Shown here: positions 44,960 through 57,150 of the stretch, piece after piece
How the letters are laid out: every line of letters starts with the position of its first letter
How positions within the stretch are numbered: the stretch's first letter is position 1
Source: Limnanthes douglasii subsp. nivea
Taxonomy: Eukaryota; Streptophyta; Magnoliopsida; Brassicales; Limnanthaceae
Assembly (NCBI GenBank): GCA_036936605.1
Contig: JAUPFV010000004.1
Coordinates: 126,765,737 to 126,829,736 of the forward strand
Direction of reading: 5' to 3'
DNA: 64,000 nucleotides
Position numbers and translations under genes: made by a program
Notes under the pieces: generated by a model
Databases searched by the model: none
What the model was told of the DNA's origin: nothing
What the model saw: only the letters and a program-made list of their open reading frames with translations

Positions 44960-45725
44960 TAACCATAAAATTTGTAATATTTTAACATGATAAGATATAG
45001 TTTTGGTTTATAACATAATATAAACACTACTAATATTGGATCCCAAAACATAATAATAATATTCAAAATATAATAATAACATAAGTAATATTTAAAATTT
45101 TGGTTTATATAATAATTACAACACTTAAAATATTAATAACCAAAACAAATTAATATTAACCAAAATGTAATAATAATTTTATAATCATTATTAAAATTAC
45201 AATAATAAAATTCAAAATGTAATATTAAAATTATAACAATATAACTTGTAATCTTTTACCATGATAAAATATGATTTTGGTTTAAAAAATAATAAATAAC
45301 TTTTGTAATATTTAAAACCAAATCAAAATAATAATATTCAAAATGTAATATTAAAATTATAACAATATAACTTGTAATATTTTACCATGATAAAATATGA
45401 TTTTGGTTTAAAAAATAATAAATAACACTTGTAATATTTAAAACCAAATCACAATAGTAATAAAAAATGTAATATTAAAATTATAACTATAAAATTTGTA
45501 ATATTTTAACATGATAAGATATAGTTTTGGTCTCTAACATAATATCACTACTAATATTGGATCCCCAAACATAATAATAATAATATTCAAAATGTAATAA
45601 TAACATTATAACCTTAAAAGTAATATTTAAAATTTTGGTTTATATAATAATTACAACACTTAGAATATTAATAACCAAAACAAATTAATACTAACCAAAA
45701 TGTAATAATAAATTTATAATCATAT
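44960..45725. repeat. about 524-bp direct duplication within the hAT element
   Basis: The stretch from TTTGTAATATTTTAACATGA at 44971 recurs at 45495 and stays similar for over 200 bp, with shorter related units (TAATATTTAAAACCAAATCA) between. It appears to have arisen by tandem expansion after the coding region was lost. Confidence 0.8.
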
Positions 45726-45986
45726 ACAATATCTCAATATTTTTTAAATATAACTTAAGATAATTAAAACACTTATAATATTTAAAAATAAACCGCGGTT
45801 TGCGGTTCTAACAGTTTGCAGTTCTGGCGGTTTATGCAGATCTGCCGGTTTGCGGTTCTAATGGTTTGCAGTTCTGGCGGTTTGCGAGTTCTAACGGGCC
45901 TGTTTCGCAGTTTATCCACCGGTTTAATAACACTTCTCTAGCTTTTACTTGCAGTTCCATAACCATTTGACACCTTTACGCCTGAT

Positions 45987-46450
45987 TGTGTTAAATTCAC
46001 TCTGATTATCGCCGAATCATTTTCGACCATCGTAGAATTATTTTTGGCGCCAACGTCTTTATCTAATCCTACAAAATAAAGCATCAAAGTTATGTCCTCT
46101 CACTGAAGCGTTACTCTTGTTCGTATTTTCTTCTCAATTGTTTTTATTTGGTTCGGCCTTTGATCTTTATTTAGAGTAAATTTTTATTTTGCTTTTAATT
46201 TTTTAGTTACGCCAGAAAAATATATATACATTACGAAATGGCTGCAGAAACATTGAAATCATCCTTTCAAAATTGAAAGAATATCTATAGAAAGGTATTA
46301 TCGCTTTTATCCCAAACCATAGCTCATACCCTTTTTTATAAATAGGATAAACATGGTTCTACAGTTATTAGATGTAACATTAGGGTTACCCAGAAAAATA
46401 TCACGTTCTTTAAAAACCTCTTAGTTAATCAACATAGCCCTGGGCCTCGA
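45987..46450. other. spacer between the hAT element and gypsy-B
   Basis: No gene recognised. A TTGGCGCC string at about 46043 resembles a gypsy primer-binding core but has no LTR evidence beside it. Confidence 0.4.
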
Positions 46451-46479
46451 CAAAACCTACAACGAACAACCCAAAAATA

Positions 46480-47780
46480 ATTTTGGTCCTCGAATCTTTT
46501 ATGAAAATGGCACTCCATGTTTAAAAGGATTTTATTAACATAGTACACTGGTCATGGAAAATTATCTAACTTCTCGAATCAATACGATACTCACAACATA
46601 ATCTTTTACAACTATGTAGACAAACATCTCGTCTCTCAGACTAGGCTTTGTCAAGATTTTCAATGAGGATGGATACTCTTTAATTCATATAAACGCTTCA
46701 GAACACTCTTGGGTCCAATTAAACATTTTGCTTGCCTTAACACTTGGGAAAACGAGGTGCATTTATCCGAGGACCTGGATATGAATATGGTCAAGACTGT
46801 CAGCCTCCCTGATAGAATTTGTATCTCCTTGATTGTCTGAGGCGGATCCATAGTACTCAAAGCGTTTAATTGTGTCGAGTCAGATCATATACCTCGTTCA
46901 TTGAGTGTGTACCCAAGAAAGTTTCTTGAACGAACCCCGAGCATACACTTCTCCGGATTTAGCTTCAAATTTATCTTCTTTAAGTTGGCAAATTTTTCTT
47001 CCAAATCTATAAAATGGTCATCATCCTTTCTGCTTTTCACTAGCATATCGTCAATATATACTTTATCATTATATTCGTTCTAAGCCTCAAAAGTTTTGTT
47101 TACCAAGATTTGGTAAGAAACCCCAACATTTTTCAACCCAAATGGCATAACCTTATAACAATACATGCCCCTTCCAGTGATGAACGAATGGATATTTTGA
47201 TCCTTCAAATCCATCTGAGGGAGTGTATCCTACGTATGCATCTAGGAAAGAAATAAATAAATTTCCCCAAGTAGAATCCTTTAACTGATCTATCTGAGGG
47301 ACTGCAAAATGATCTTTTGTGCATGCTCTATTCAAGTCAGTAAAATCCACACACATTCACCATTTACCATTTTTCTTTTTGACTAAAACTGAAATAATCG
47401 TCCCTAAAATGGTACTGCGATTCTTGTATGTGCCCAACTTTGGATAACCAATCTACTTTGGGCATAATGGTCTCAGATTTTTCTTGAGAAAAAATATCTT
47501 TTTTTGAATGATTGGGCGTACATTACTTCGGATCGCTACTCTGTGACAGATGATTTCAGCAGGCAACCTTGTAACATATTCAGTGCACCACGCAAACATA
47601 TATAATCTTGTTGATATGAATTGAATTAACCTCTCCCTTATATCCGAAGATAACTTTGTACCAATATTTAAACTCTCCCTATTCAAAAAACCATAATCCT
47701 CAAATCTCTCGTTCGGGATGAGGAATTTGGGAATCTCCCAAAGATCATCAATAAGATCATACCCCGAAGGGGACCCCACT
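46480..47780 (-). pseudogene. gypsy-B reverse transcriptase and start of RNase H (broken)
   Basis: On the minus strand 47779-47453 carries the region before RT (IGTKLSSDIRERLIQFI, MFAWCTEYVTRLPAEIICHR). The palm follows with MCVDFTDLNRACTKDHFAVP, LFISFLDAYVGY and a catalytic YIDDMLVKSRKDDDHF near 47057-47010. The connection PPQTIKEIQILSGRLTVLTI and FISRSSDKC...FSQVLRQAKCL comes next (46850-46720). Weak RNase H similarity (VYYVNKILLNME-like) lies near 46550. Several frameshifts separate these blocks. Both catalytic Asp residues of YIDD are intact. Confidence 0.85.
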
Positions 47781-48076
47781 AACTGCTATGCTCTTTTCAA
47801 CTCGCCCCCTTTATTTTACTTTGGGACAAAAAACGTTCGATAACATTCGCTTTCCATTTTATGGTTGCTCCTTATCATTCCTATATTGTTTCCCATGATA
47901 TATTTCATACATTGGTGAATAGACAAAGCCCTGCATGTACTTTAGACAACCAAGATCTTCCGATTATATTGTATGATGTTGGCACATCCATCACAATAAA
48001 CAACATTGTCACCTATTTCATAAATGGTCAGTGAGCTAGCTCTACTATACCTTCAAGTCCCCAACTACTTCGGTAG

Positions 48077-50070
48077 TCACCACTGTAAAACCCAATATTG
48101 TTTGATGCGAATGAATAATAGCAAGGGAATTTCTATTTTCTCATAGTTTGTCATAAATAATAAGTTTCCAGAGCTACCAATGTCTATCAAAATTCTTCGT
48201 ATCTCGTCTTCAGCAATTCCTGCCACGATTACCACAACACCCTCGTGTAGGCCAATCATTTCTCTCATATCATTATCTTCAAAACAAAGTAGTAGAGATG
48301 GGCTCATATATAAGTGTGGCGAAGAGCCCACTTCCAATTGAGTTGTTAGGCTCACGATATGCCTTTTTTCTAACTTAGTTTGATGTCTTTGATACATTGT
48401 CACCCCTAAAAATTATCAATGACTCAAAAAATACACAATTCACTAAAGTTTCCTTCCGCAACTGAATATTCTACCAACATAACCTTATTCTTGTCTGTCT
48501 TTGGATTTAAATACTCAGAAGAAACATCAAAATAGTCATTAGGTTCCAGAATCATCAAAGCATTCTCTTTCTTCATAGGTGTAAGAGAATTTTTCTTAAC
48601 AAATGTTGTCAATTTCTCATTTTCAATCAACACTTGTATTTCTTTTTTCAACACCACACAATCCTTCTTGTCATGCCCAACATCATCATGGTAATTGCAA
48701 TACATGTTGCTTTTGCTTTCCTTCGGAGTCTGTATCGGGGCAAGTTTGCCGAATTATATGTGATTTTGAACCCTATTAAAAATTATTACTACACACAGTG
48801 ATAATTCAGTGAAATGAGCTGGTTCAGACAACTTGACATCGGCCTAACATTTTGTTGTGCATTTTCCATTTGTGAATTCACCCTTGGTCTCAGAGGTAAC
48901 TGAATTGAAGCTCGTAGTCGAATACTAGTTTTCAGGTAATAAGTTGAAGAAATTTGTGCAAGAAGTAGATTATATGTCACCATTAGAGATTGTTGGAACT
49001 GGTTTTGTTCAATTTGTGCCATCGATGCCATTTTTTATGTATGTGTCACTTTTACCAAAATTATCTTCTCAACCTGATCCAACAACACCCGAAATACCAT
49101 GGCCTATTTTTTTGCAACACTATCTTTCAAAATATCAGTGATAAGTCCCATTTGGAAAACTACTAAAGTTACTTGGTCTTCGGAATCCTCAATATCCGTT
49201 TTAGTCTTAATGAAATGATTAGTGTAATTTATCAAACTCTCCCCACTTTTATGTCTACAGTAAATTATCGTATCACCATTCATTCAGAACTTTTTTCTTC
49301 TCATAAATTATTGGCAGAAAATGTTCCAAAACATGTGAAAATTCTTGATAGAATCATAAGGCAAGCGATTATACCATTTTGAGGCAACACCCTAAATGTT
49401 TGGGGAAAGCCTTACACAATAATTTATCATGGTCATCATAATTAATCATAAAATTTTCGAACTACTCATTATGACTGTCTGGATTTTATGTCGCATCGAA
49501 CTTTTCTAACTTTGAGATGTCGAAGCGTTTTGGCATATGTCTAGATAGGATTTATGCAAAAAGAGGAGACGACCTCCAATTATGTTCAGTCTTATACATA
49601 CTGAATTCAGGTCCCTCGATCACAGCAATATATTCTTTGGACGGGTACGTGAATTGATTACTCACACAATACTTACAACTTTGACTTTTCGACAGGATCT
49701 TGACATGGGGCGTAGCTTTATCTTTTTTAGCGACGACTACAATTTTATCATGTTCTTAGGATCTTATCCTATTTTTTTCTTGATCATTTATTTTTCTTCT
49801 TGAATCTCTGATCCGACGAGATACCCGGTGACCATCCTTACATCATCTCAAATCCTTTCCGGGGAGGAAGAATCATCGATTCGTAAAGGTAATAGTCACT
49901 GGATTCAGTGGAATCGTACGACACCTGGGTTTCATCTTTCTTCTTGAAGAATAACGGTTTCGTTTCCGACCCGCTTCATGTTTATCGTTGGTCCGACGAC
50001 CATCCTCTAATTCATCGTTTTCAATTACTTGCTGCCTTTGAACTTCCAACCTAAGCCTTCTGGAATTCAA
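48077..50070 (-). pseudogene. gypsy-B gag and protease (broken)
   Basis: The minus-strand frame 50070-49873 is an Arg-rich gag segment. The finger region MYCNYHDDVGHDKKDCVVLK begins at 48705, with the family's 'YCxYHxxxGHxTxxC' layout, and is followed by EIQVLIENEKL. The protease 48403-48077 has IAEDEIRRILIDIGSSGNLL, keeping the catalytic Asp in D-I-G-S-S. The middle of gag (48710-49870) is too decayed to read in one frame. Confidence 0.78.
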
Positions 50071-50360
50071 AGTTGCATCTTTCTCTGAGTTTCACCTTGA
50101 TATATATATTCTAAAAGTTCCTTTCTCCGAGCCACTAAGGTAGACTTCTCATGTAGCTCATCGACATACTGATCATCGTTGTGTTGTTCCTTTACTATCC
50201 ACTTTTCGATTGGATGATCGATGGATTAATTTCGATAACAAGACCATATGTTCTAACATTTGGCTCCCCTAGAACCTTTGTATCCATTTCTCTTAAAGTT
50301 TTTTACAATATAATAACGGTGTTGGAAATAAGATTCTAGGTACCAAGCGGTTCTCACTGA

Positions 50361-50369
50361 CGGCGCCAA
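50361..50369 (-). other. gypsy-B primer-binding core
   Basis: The minus strand reads TTGGCGCCG directly after the LTR end, the start of the usual plant gypsy primer-binding site. Confidence 0.8.
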
Positions 50370-50744
50370 TGATAGTTCCAAAGATTAGATGAATTATCTC
50401 TCCAAACTATATTTGGGGAATATTATTTAAAGAGAGAAGCACGGGAAGGCTAGAGAGAAAAATTGACAAAAGTAGTAATAAAGTAATAATTATTTACCAT
50501 TTCCGAAAAAGGGTGTTGTTTTACATAATACAAGAGGTTGGCTCAAAAATCACATTATTAGCCCACTTAAGGTCATTACAACCCACTATTTTACTAATCT
50601 CAACCATGATTATTGTTTATTCATAAGGAACTCTCAATGTTACACATATGTTGTGTTTCTTGTATAAAACTATTATAAAGCTAAATTATCCCTCTTATTT
50701 TACCAATTTGACTATTAGTCCAAATAATTATTACCCTTATTACA
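50370..50744 (-). repeat. gypsy-B 5' LTR
   Basis: On the minus strand it begins TGTAATAAGGG and ends GGAACTATCA beside the primer-binding core, about 375 bp with TG...CA ends. The outer boundary is inferred from the TG terminus and from copia-D similarity resuming beyond it. Confidence 0.6.
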
Positions 50745-50879
50745 ACTGAGCTCTTACCTTTGTCACTTTGAGACTATCTTTAACAATAATACATTCATAT
50801 TTACAGTGACTTCAGTATATATTTCCCGATGTCTCAAATACTCTTTAACATATACATCCAGTGCACTTGTTTCCCATAC

Positions 50880-51360
50880 TTTTACAAGTTACATGTAATA
50901 TATAAATTTTCAAACTGGTAGTACCTTAGTCAGAGCACCTGAAGGTTTTTCTTCACTTACAACTTTTGAAGCATTCATTTTCTCTCTTTGTACCACATCT
51001 TGGGTGAAGTGGAGTTTGAAATCTACATACTTAGTTCATATATGGAAATTTAGATTTCTTATCAAATGAAACACACTGATATTGTCAGAGAATATAAACT
51101 CTTGATATGCATTGAATCTCACTAAACTATCCTTTTAACCAAATGTCTTCCTTTATTTCTCCAGTATCATTCATAAATTCAATTTCGGTAGATAACAAGG
51201 TAACAATCTTGTGACGTACAGATTCTATCAAACACAATCAGCAGATAACCTAAATTTAACTTTCTAATGTTAAGATAACCTGTATATTCATAGTCTACAT
51301 ACCCTCTTAATAAATCACCAAATTCATACTTTTGATTATAACCCAACCAAATGTTAGTAA
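50880..51360 (-). pseudogene. copia-D RNase H part, separated from RT by a nested gypsy
   Basis: On the minus strand the sequence from 51330 reads GYVDYEYTGYLNIRKLNLGY (copia RNase H, family YVDSDYAGDLDKRRS). It runs on towards a C-terminal GALTKVLPV near 50940-50910, where the family has ADMLTKVVP. The upstream half of the same gene resumes at 55300. Heavily mutated; the call rests on motif order. Confidence 0.65.
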
Positions 51361-52319
51361 TCTAGGCGTGGAAGTAGTTTGGTTGTAGAAGTTGTTGTTC
51401 GGAGAACAATCACGACTTTAATATATTCCAATGATATGTATGGCGATGGATAGAATATTGGTTTGACTTGTTGTTGTTTGAAGAGCACCCACAAATGAAA
51501 TCATATGGAAAATGATGATAGATAGATGATGGATCGATTTGTGCAACAAAGGTGATGAAAATCCTTTAATAAGAACTTCAAAATGAATTTATCCCGGATA
51601 AATTCAGAAGGAATGATCAATTAAACTCGCTTCTCACAAAAGTAGTTTAAAGATATATTTGTCCCGGATAAGTATTCAGTAACAACTCGGTTTTTAATTG
51701 ATATTTTTCACTTGATTGATTCTAATTTCTTCGATGGAGATTACAATTATTTGAAGAAAAAATAAAACTGAAAAATCCTAAAAACTAACTAAATATGGCA
51801 AAAAAATATTTTCACAACTAGTAAATAAAAAAGATATCCTAATAAACTAGTTAAAAGATATCAAAATAAGATTGATCTTAACAAACTAATATAAGAGCGA
51901 GTAAATTAAAAGATATCATAATGAAATACCTAAACAATAGAAAGGTAAAAGATATCTTACAAACTAACTGTTTTAACGATCTATAGTTTCATTTTCGTAT
52001 CCCAATTTTGACAAAATCATTTTATATGCTTTTTTGATATTTTATCATATAGAAAATAGGTTGGGCTCGATTAACAGCTAATATGTAATTTGGATCATGC
52101 TTTATTTGGCTTATAAGGCTCTCCACGACCTTGTTGAACTCTCGACGAAGTCTCCTTGATCTTGAGCATGTTATAGGACCAATTTTAATAGTTGGTATTT
52201 TAACGGTCTTATGTTGGTATTCAATTGGATCTATTTGGATATCATCATCGTTAATTTTAATAGTTTGACATTTGACGATCTTATGTTGGTCTTCAATTGG
52301 ATCTATTTGTATATTCTCA
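51361..52319 (-). repeat. gypsy-C 3' LTR
   Basis: It matches 54377-55299 in the same orientation over its length, including the TTAATTGATATTTTTCACTT and GACCTTGTTGAACTCTCGA blocks. A polypurine tract (minus strand AAAAAAGAGAGAACAA) ends right at its border at 52320. The two LTRs look about 80% identical, suggesting an old insertion. Confidence 0.9.
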
Positions 52320-52399
52320 TTGTTCTCTCTTTTTTAAGAATATTTTATCCTCAAAATTAATTCATTTGTTTTAAATAGAGACAAATCGGAAACATCAAA

Positions 52400-52990
52400 C
52401 CTTGTATAAATGTTTCTTCAGCTCCTTAGTTTCTTCTGGGTTAGTGTGTTAGGCGGGTTTTTTTGGTAAAGCAGAATCATGAACAAGATCAGTTTGATTT
52501 TCAATGCCTCGGAGAGGAGGAAAACCCGAGGGTATCTCTTCTGAAAAAACATCTTTATATTTTTTTCAAAACGTTTTTCACTTCATTGGTAATTCTAGCA
52601 TGCTAACTCTGGAATTTAAGCACTCTTTGAATAAAATAAATAGTACGGTGCTTCCAACACTCATGAACTTGCAAACAACATTAAAAGATAATATAGGCTT
52701 TGTTTACTTATCTCCACTTCCTTTACCATTCGTATTTTCATTTCATGAATTTCAGATGGGCTAAGAGGTGCTAAGTTGATCTTTTTATTATGCATAAATG
52801 AGTATATATGTGTGTATTTATTATAACACACTTCATAATAAAACTATCATGATCTACCTAACGGTAGGTATCCGTCTTGCATAGGCACTACATTACACAA
52901 AACTTCATCTTGATATTTTCTTATGCTGAATGGAATAGTGACTTGATCCGTGATGCGTAATTCAACTTCATCATTTAGCTTGTAAGGACT
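52400..52990 (-). pseudogene. gypsy-C protease end and RT start, fused to the pol tail
   Basis: On the minus strand it reads LNDEVELRITDQVTIPFSI and DEVLCNVVPMQDGYLPLGR, as in chromovirus protease-RT linkers. Then come YKDVFSEEIPSGF and a NTLTQKKLRS-like segment (family NPEETKELQ), ending near 52420. Directly after this the sequence matches the family's pol C-terminal tail, so the deletion removed most of RT, all of RNase H and nearly all of integrase. Confidence 0.7.
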
Positions 52991-54062
52991 TAAATGTTTA
53001 GTTTTCCAAGACCTAATATGTCCACTATAAATTTTCTAGCCACATTAGTACAAGAACCCACATATATGTTCAGGTTACATATATTTTCATTGATAGTGGA
53101 TCTAGTATAAAAGATGTTCTCCCTTTGGATGGTTTCTTCTAGTTGGATCATTGCACTTAGGACTCTTTTTTTAACCAATAAATTACCAACATAAGGATAA
53201 TGCGCTTCCTCTTTATTACCTGATTTTTCATCTTCACATTCATCTTCTGACTCGTAATCTCCATTTAGAGTGATAAACATGATATGATGATTCGGAAAAT
53301 CTCTAGCATAATTCCCACATCCTTGACATTTAAAACATTTAATTTCACAACTTCTAGTTGGAATAACTTCTATTTTTGTCATATTTGGAACTCCAATACT
53401 TTTACCTTGATTTTTGTATCTGTCTCCATTGATTTTTTGTGTTGTTCTGGTCCGAGTGGTGGTGGTACTTTTGCTCATGAGTTGTTTCTCAATCTGGACA
53501 ACAATGTTGAATACTTTGTATAACTCGATATATTGTTTGCTTTTCACCTTTCTTACAGTTTTTTTTGCAAACCATTCATAAATTGGGCCATTAGAGCCTC
53601 CTCGGATTCTTCTAGTTTCAAATGATTTGTGAGTTGTTCAAACTCACCAAAATGCTCATCAATAGTTCTTGTTTCTTGAGACAGCTTTCCAAAACGTTTT
53701 TGTAAATCCAGATGGTAATAAGCAAGTATATACCTTTGCCTTTAATGAAACTTCATTTCTTCTCAATGGTCTATAAGTCTATAGCGTTGCATTATTCTCT
53801 CTGCTAATTCTATGTTCCACCAAATAAGAGCACTCTCTGAAAAGTGTGTAACAGATAGGACAAACTTATTTTGCTCAGTATATCCATAACAATCAAATAT
53901 ATACTTTATACATCTTTCCCAATTCATATATGCATTAGGATTTGATTGTCCAATTAATATATAAGGTTTTATCTTTACCTTTACATTGTTAGGTCTTATT
54001 GGTCGTTCATCTTTTACTTTTATTCTCTCAAGAGGATCTCTTCTCCGATTTCGATGAAACAA
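52990..54062 (-). pseudogene. gypsy-C gag and protease
   Basis: The gag capsid part (54062-53763) has NPNAYMNWERCIKYIFDCYG and SESALIWWNIEL, a retrotrans-gag signature. The second frame (53547-52990) has a finger CFKCQGCGNYARDFP, in which the His and last Cys of the CCHC motif are replaced by Asn and Phe. In the protease, the family's catalytic IIDGGSCTNVA reads NIYVGSCTNVA, losing the catalytic Asp. Both domains are therefore inactive although the second frame is open for 185 codons. Confidence 0.85.
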
Positions 54063-54376
54063 ATAATCTAGAGGTTCATCTTCTCAATTAGGCATGCCAT
54101 CATCTTGATCTTCTGTTTTAACATGTTGTTGTTGCTGTTGTGGATGTGGGAGGTTTCTGATGGCCTAAATCTCGTTGGGGGTTACTCAATTCGCCCAATA
54201 CATTCTCTAAATTTGTTTTTATAGTATGAACTTCTTCACTTTGTATTCCAATCTTTTATTATATAAAATATATCAATTGAACAAGAGTATCAATATTATT
54301 TTCTTCCATTGTAACGAGTTGTATATAAGGATGATACGACCTTGATAACGGACCTTTCAACTCTGACATCAAATGA

Positions 54377-55299
54377 TGTAGGCATGGAAGCAGTTTGGTT
54401 TTAGAAGTTGATGTTCAGAGAATACTCACAACTTTAACAGATTTAAATGATATATATGGCGGTGGATGAAGTGTTGGTTTGACTCATTGTTGTTCGTAGA
54501 GCACTCACAAACAAAATCAAATAAATGATGATAAATAGATGATGGATCCAGCTGCACCACAAAGGTGATGGAAAGTCTATCATGGAAAAAATCAAAATGA
54601 ATGATCAACTAAACTCACTTCTCCCAGGAGTAGTTTAAAGATATATATTCAGACAAATATTTGAATAAAAACTCGTTCTTAATTGATATTTTTCACTTGA
54701 TTGATTCTGATTTCTCCAATGGAGATTACAACTATTTAAAGGAAAAAATACAACTGAAAATCATAAAAGCTAAAAAGATATCTTAATAGCTAGTAAATCA
54801 AAAGCACATCCAAGCAAACTAACTAAATGATAAAAAGGTAGGATTGATCTTAAAAATTAAAAATAACAGGTAATAAATTGAAAGATATCATAAATAAATA
54901 CCCAAAAGATAGAAAATTAACAGATATCTTAACAAACTAATTATTTTAATGATCTAGAGTTTCATTCTCGTATCATTTTTTTTACAAGATCTTCTAGAAG
55001 TATTTTAATTGCTTTTTTGATCTTTTGTTATGAAGAAAATGGGTTGGGCTCGATTAGCAGCTAAAATTTAAATTGGACCATCCTTTATTGGGCTTATAAG
55101 GCACTCTACGACCTTGTTGAACTCTCGATGAAGTCCCCATGCTCTTGAGCGTGTTATAGGACCAATTCTAATAGTTGGTACTTTGACGGTCTTATATTGG
55201 TCTTCAATTATATCTGTTTGGATGTCCTCATCATTAATTTCAATAGTTGGTACTTTGATGGTCTTACGTTGGTCTTCAATTGGATCTTTTGGATGTTCA
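54377..55299 (-). repeat. gypsy-C 5' LTR
   Basis: On the plus strand it starts TGTAGGCATGG and ends GGATGTTCA. The minus-strand sequence next to it (TTTGATGTCAGAG, 54374-54362) is a degraded iMet primer-binding site (TTTGGTATCAGAG). Confidence 0.88.
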
Positions 55300-56130
55300 C
55301 GTCAGTTATACAAACACTTTAGGTATTTTATGAGCCATTTGGAGGCCTGCCATCGAGGCTTCCCTGGATCAACCATAAACATACTGAAACTACTAACTTG
55401 GTATGCAGTATATCATTACGTACATAATATTTCAGTTATATTTACATAAGATATCATTTTCACAAACTTCTTATATTTTACTTTGGTTTGTTCCTGAGTA
55501 GTACTGGGTATGAAATAAGCTCCAAACAACTTTGGCTTCAAATAGGTTGAACTTCTTGAGAAACTTATATATGTATTCTTATTGAGATGAGAATATATAA
55601 TCTCGCAATTTATTCATTCTTATGTTTATAGCAATTATCATATTAATATCTCTCAAATATTTTCATTTTAAACTCTTGTTTCAATTAATTCTTGACAGTT
55701 TCAATCATCTTTATGTTCTTTCTAGCTATCATTATGTTATCCACATATAATAGTAACATTATTTATCTTTTCATGTGTGTTTCCCTGTTACAATATACAA
55801 AGCTTTCATAACAGCTTCTCGCATTATTGATTGACTTCATAAAATATTCAAATATTGTATTTAACTGTCTCAGCAACTGTTTCAACCCATATAGAGGTCT
55901 TTTCGACAAACACACATCTCTTTCATTCCTTTCTTAAAAAAAATCGACTGAATCATGTGGATAGTCTCATAAAATTATTCATGCAGGAAGGTAGTAGCAA
56001 TATCCATTTGACTTAACTCAAGATCAAATCTAGCATTAATTGATATACGAACCCTTATAGAGGTTTGTTTAACAACATGCGAGAAATAATTATTGAAATT
56101 GAGATTCTTATTTTTTGTGAAGACCTTAGC
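55300..56130 (-). pseudogene. copia-D reverse transcriptase part
   Basis: On the minus strand near 55755-55725 it reads LLLYVDNIMIARKN, the copia YVDD box with the second Asp changed to Asn, then VKN...LKQEFKMKIF (family LKxxFEMKDLG). Further on it has VPY-like and WQASKW-like blocks before breaking off at 55300. The gene resumes at 51360 across the nested gypsy. Upstream (55960-56130) only decayed RT is visible. Confidence 0.72.
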
Positions 56131-56179
56131 AACCAGTCAAACTGTGTACCTAGATAGTTCAACTCCATGAATATTCTAC

Positions 56180-57150
56180 ATTTAATTAGTACTAAGTCCA
56201 ACCATATAAATATTAAGTTCATAAATAATAAAGAGAATGTACATAATCATCAAATCACTGTAGATCACATCGTTATAAAAGCCATGGGGGGAGATCATTT
56301 TACTAAAGAAATGGTACTTATAGTTTTTTAGGAACACACCATTATGATGGGTATTATTGAGGAACACACCATTACATTTCATTTACTTCTCTTATTCTTA
56401 AGTATATCTTCACTTTAATAAGGTCCGTCAATAGTATATATGTATGATTACGTTTCATAATTATTCCTATGTTACTCGCCATAATTGATTCATGTAGTTG
56501 ATTGGTGGTGATAATATGCTTACTAATGTTTCAATTCTATCATATTTCATTAGAAAGGTCTTTAGCCTTTCATCGTTTATCATCGTGTACAAGATTGTTC
56601 AGTTCATCTATTGATAATAGATTAAAGGTTTTTCATTAAGTAAATGCATCTTATAATAACATATGATGATCTAAGTGGAAAATTATTATAAATTTATGGA
56701 TCGTCATATACTTAATGATGTATTTGGATGTTGCTAATAAACGGTCTAATTAATAAGTAATCAAATAAATAAAATAATTATAAATTACATAAATAGATGA
56801 AAACTAATTATTGAGGTCATTATGTAAATGTCGGGTCAAATTTAGGTTTTGTGAAGACTTAAACCTGGAATTTGACAATTAAAACTAAACATAAAGTTTC
56901 TGAACTTATTTTTGAGAAAATAATTCGTTAAGTTATGGTCTTTCATCACATAATATAGTTTTAGGATAAGAGTGCAATTGGAATTTAGTTAAAACCTTAA
57001 TTGCACTTATATAATCTTCTATGAATCACTATCTCAATCGTTCGGATAAAGTAAATATGTCTTAAGTATTTTCTACTTATTTGATGATCTAATACCAAGT
57101 CATTTTTTGTGAATTTAATATTTTGAGATATAAGGCCTTATTCTTCATTA
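56180..57150 (+). mobile_element. copia 3' end fragment (element copia-E)
   Basis: 56200-56350 encodes NHINIKFINNKENVHNHQIT with DHIVIKAMGGDHFTKEMV, the end of copia RNase H (family SKHIDIKFxxVKERV ... DPLTKGLP). The following 350 bases match the copia-B 3' untranslated region (11530-11920), including the TTTAGCCTTTCAT block and a decayed polypurine tract AAGTGGAAAA near 56680. An LTR-like stretch, too diverged to bound, follows. Confidence 0.72.

Larger units (their letters stand above)
43108..45978. mobile_element. 2.9-kb non-autonomous hAT element
   Basis: It starts TAGAGGGGTCAAACGGTT and ends with the inverse of TAAAGGTGTCAAATGGTT, hAT-family termini. The flanks CACCTCAT (43100-43107) and CGCCTGAT (45979-45986) agree at 6 of 8 bases. 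Both subterminal regions (43120-43260 and 45785-45920) are dense in GCGGTT/CGGTTTG motifs, the usual transposase-binding repeats. The interior is AT-rich and has no transposase, but it keeps a promoter-like segment near 44230. Confidence 0.85.
46450..50744 (-). mobile_element. Ty3/gypsy retrotransposon, 3'-truncated (element gypsy-B)
   Basis: The minus strand has a 5' LTR (50744-50370), a TTGGCGCC primer-binding core, gag, CCHC-type finger, protease, reverse transcriptase and the start of RNase H. The order and motifs are those of the plant Tat/Athila group. Integrase and a 3' LTR are not found, so the element was truncated in RNase H near 46450. It abuts copia-D sequence at 50745. Confidence 0.82.
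51361..55299 (-). mobile_element. internally deleted gypsy retrotransposon nested in copia-D (gypsy-C)
   Basis: Two direct LTRs of 959 and 923 bp (51361-52319 and 54377-55299) flank only 2.06 kb. On the minus strand the interior has a primer-binding-like site, gag, a CCHC remnant, protease and the RT N-terminus. It then jumps straight to the pol C-terminal tail (SLFKTNE-like) and a polypurine tract. RT palm, RNase H and integrase core are gone. The element sits between the RT and RNase H parts of copia-D. The 5-bp flanks no longer match. Confidence 0.85.

Noticed and set aside
46036..46055. Gypsy primer-binding site at TTGGCGCC
   Set aside because: The core matches, but no TG...CA LTR lies beside it and gypsy-B already has a better site at 50361-50369.
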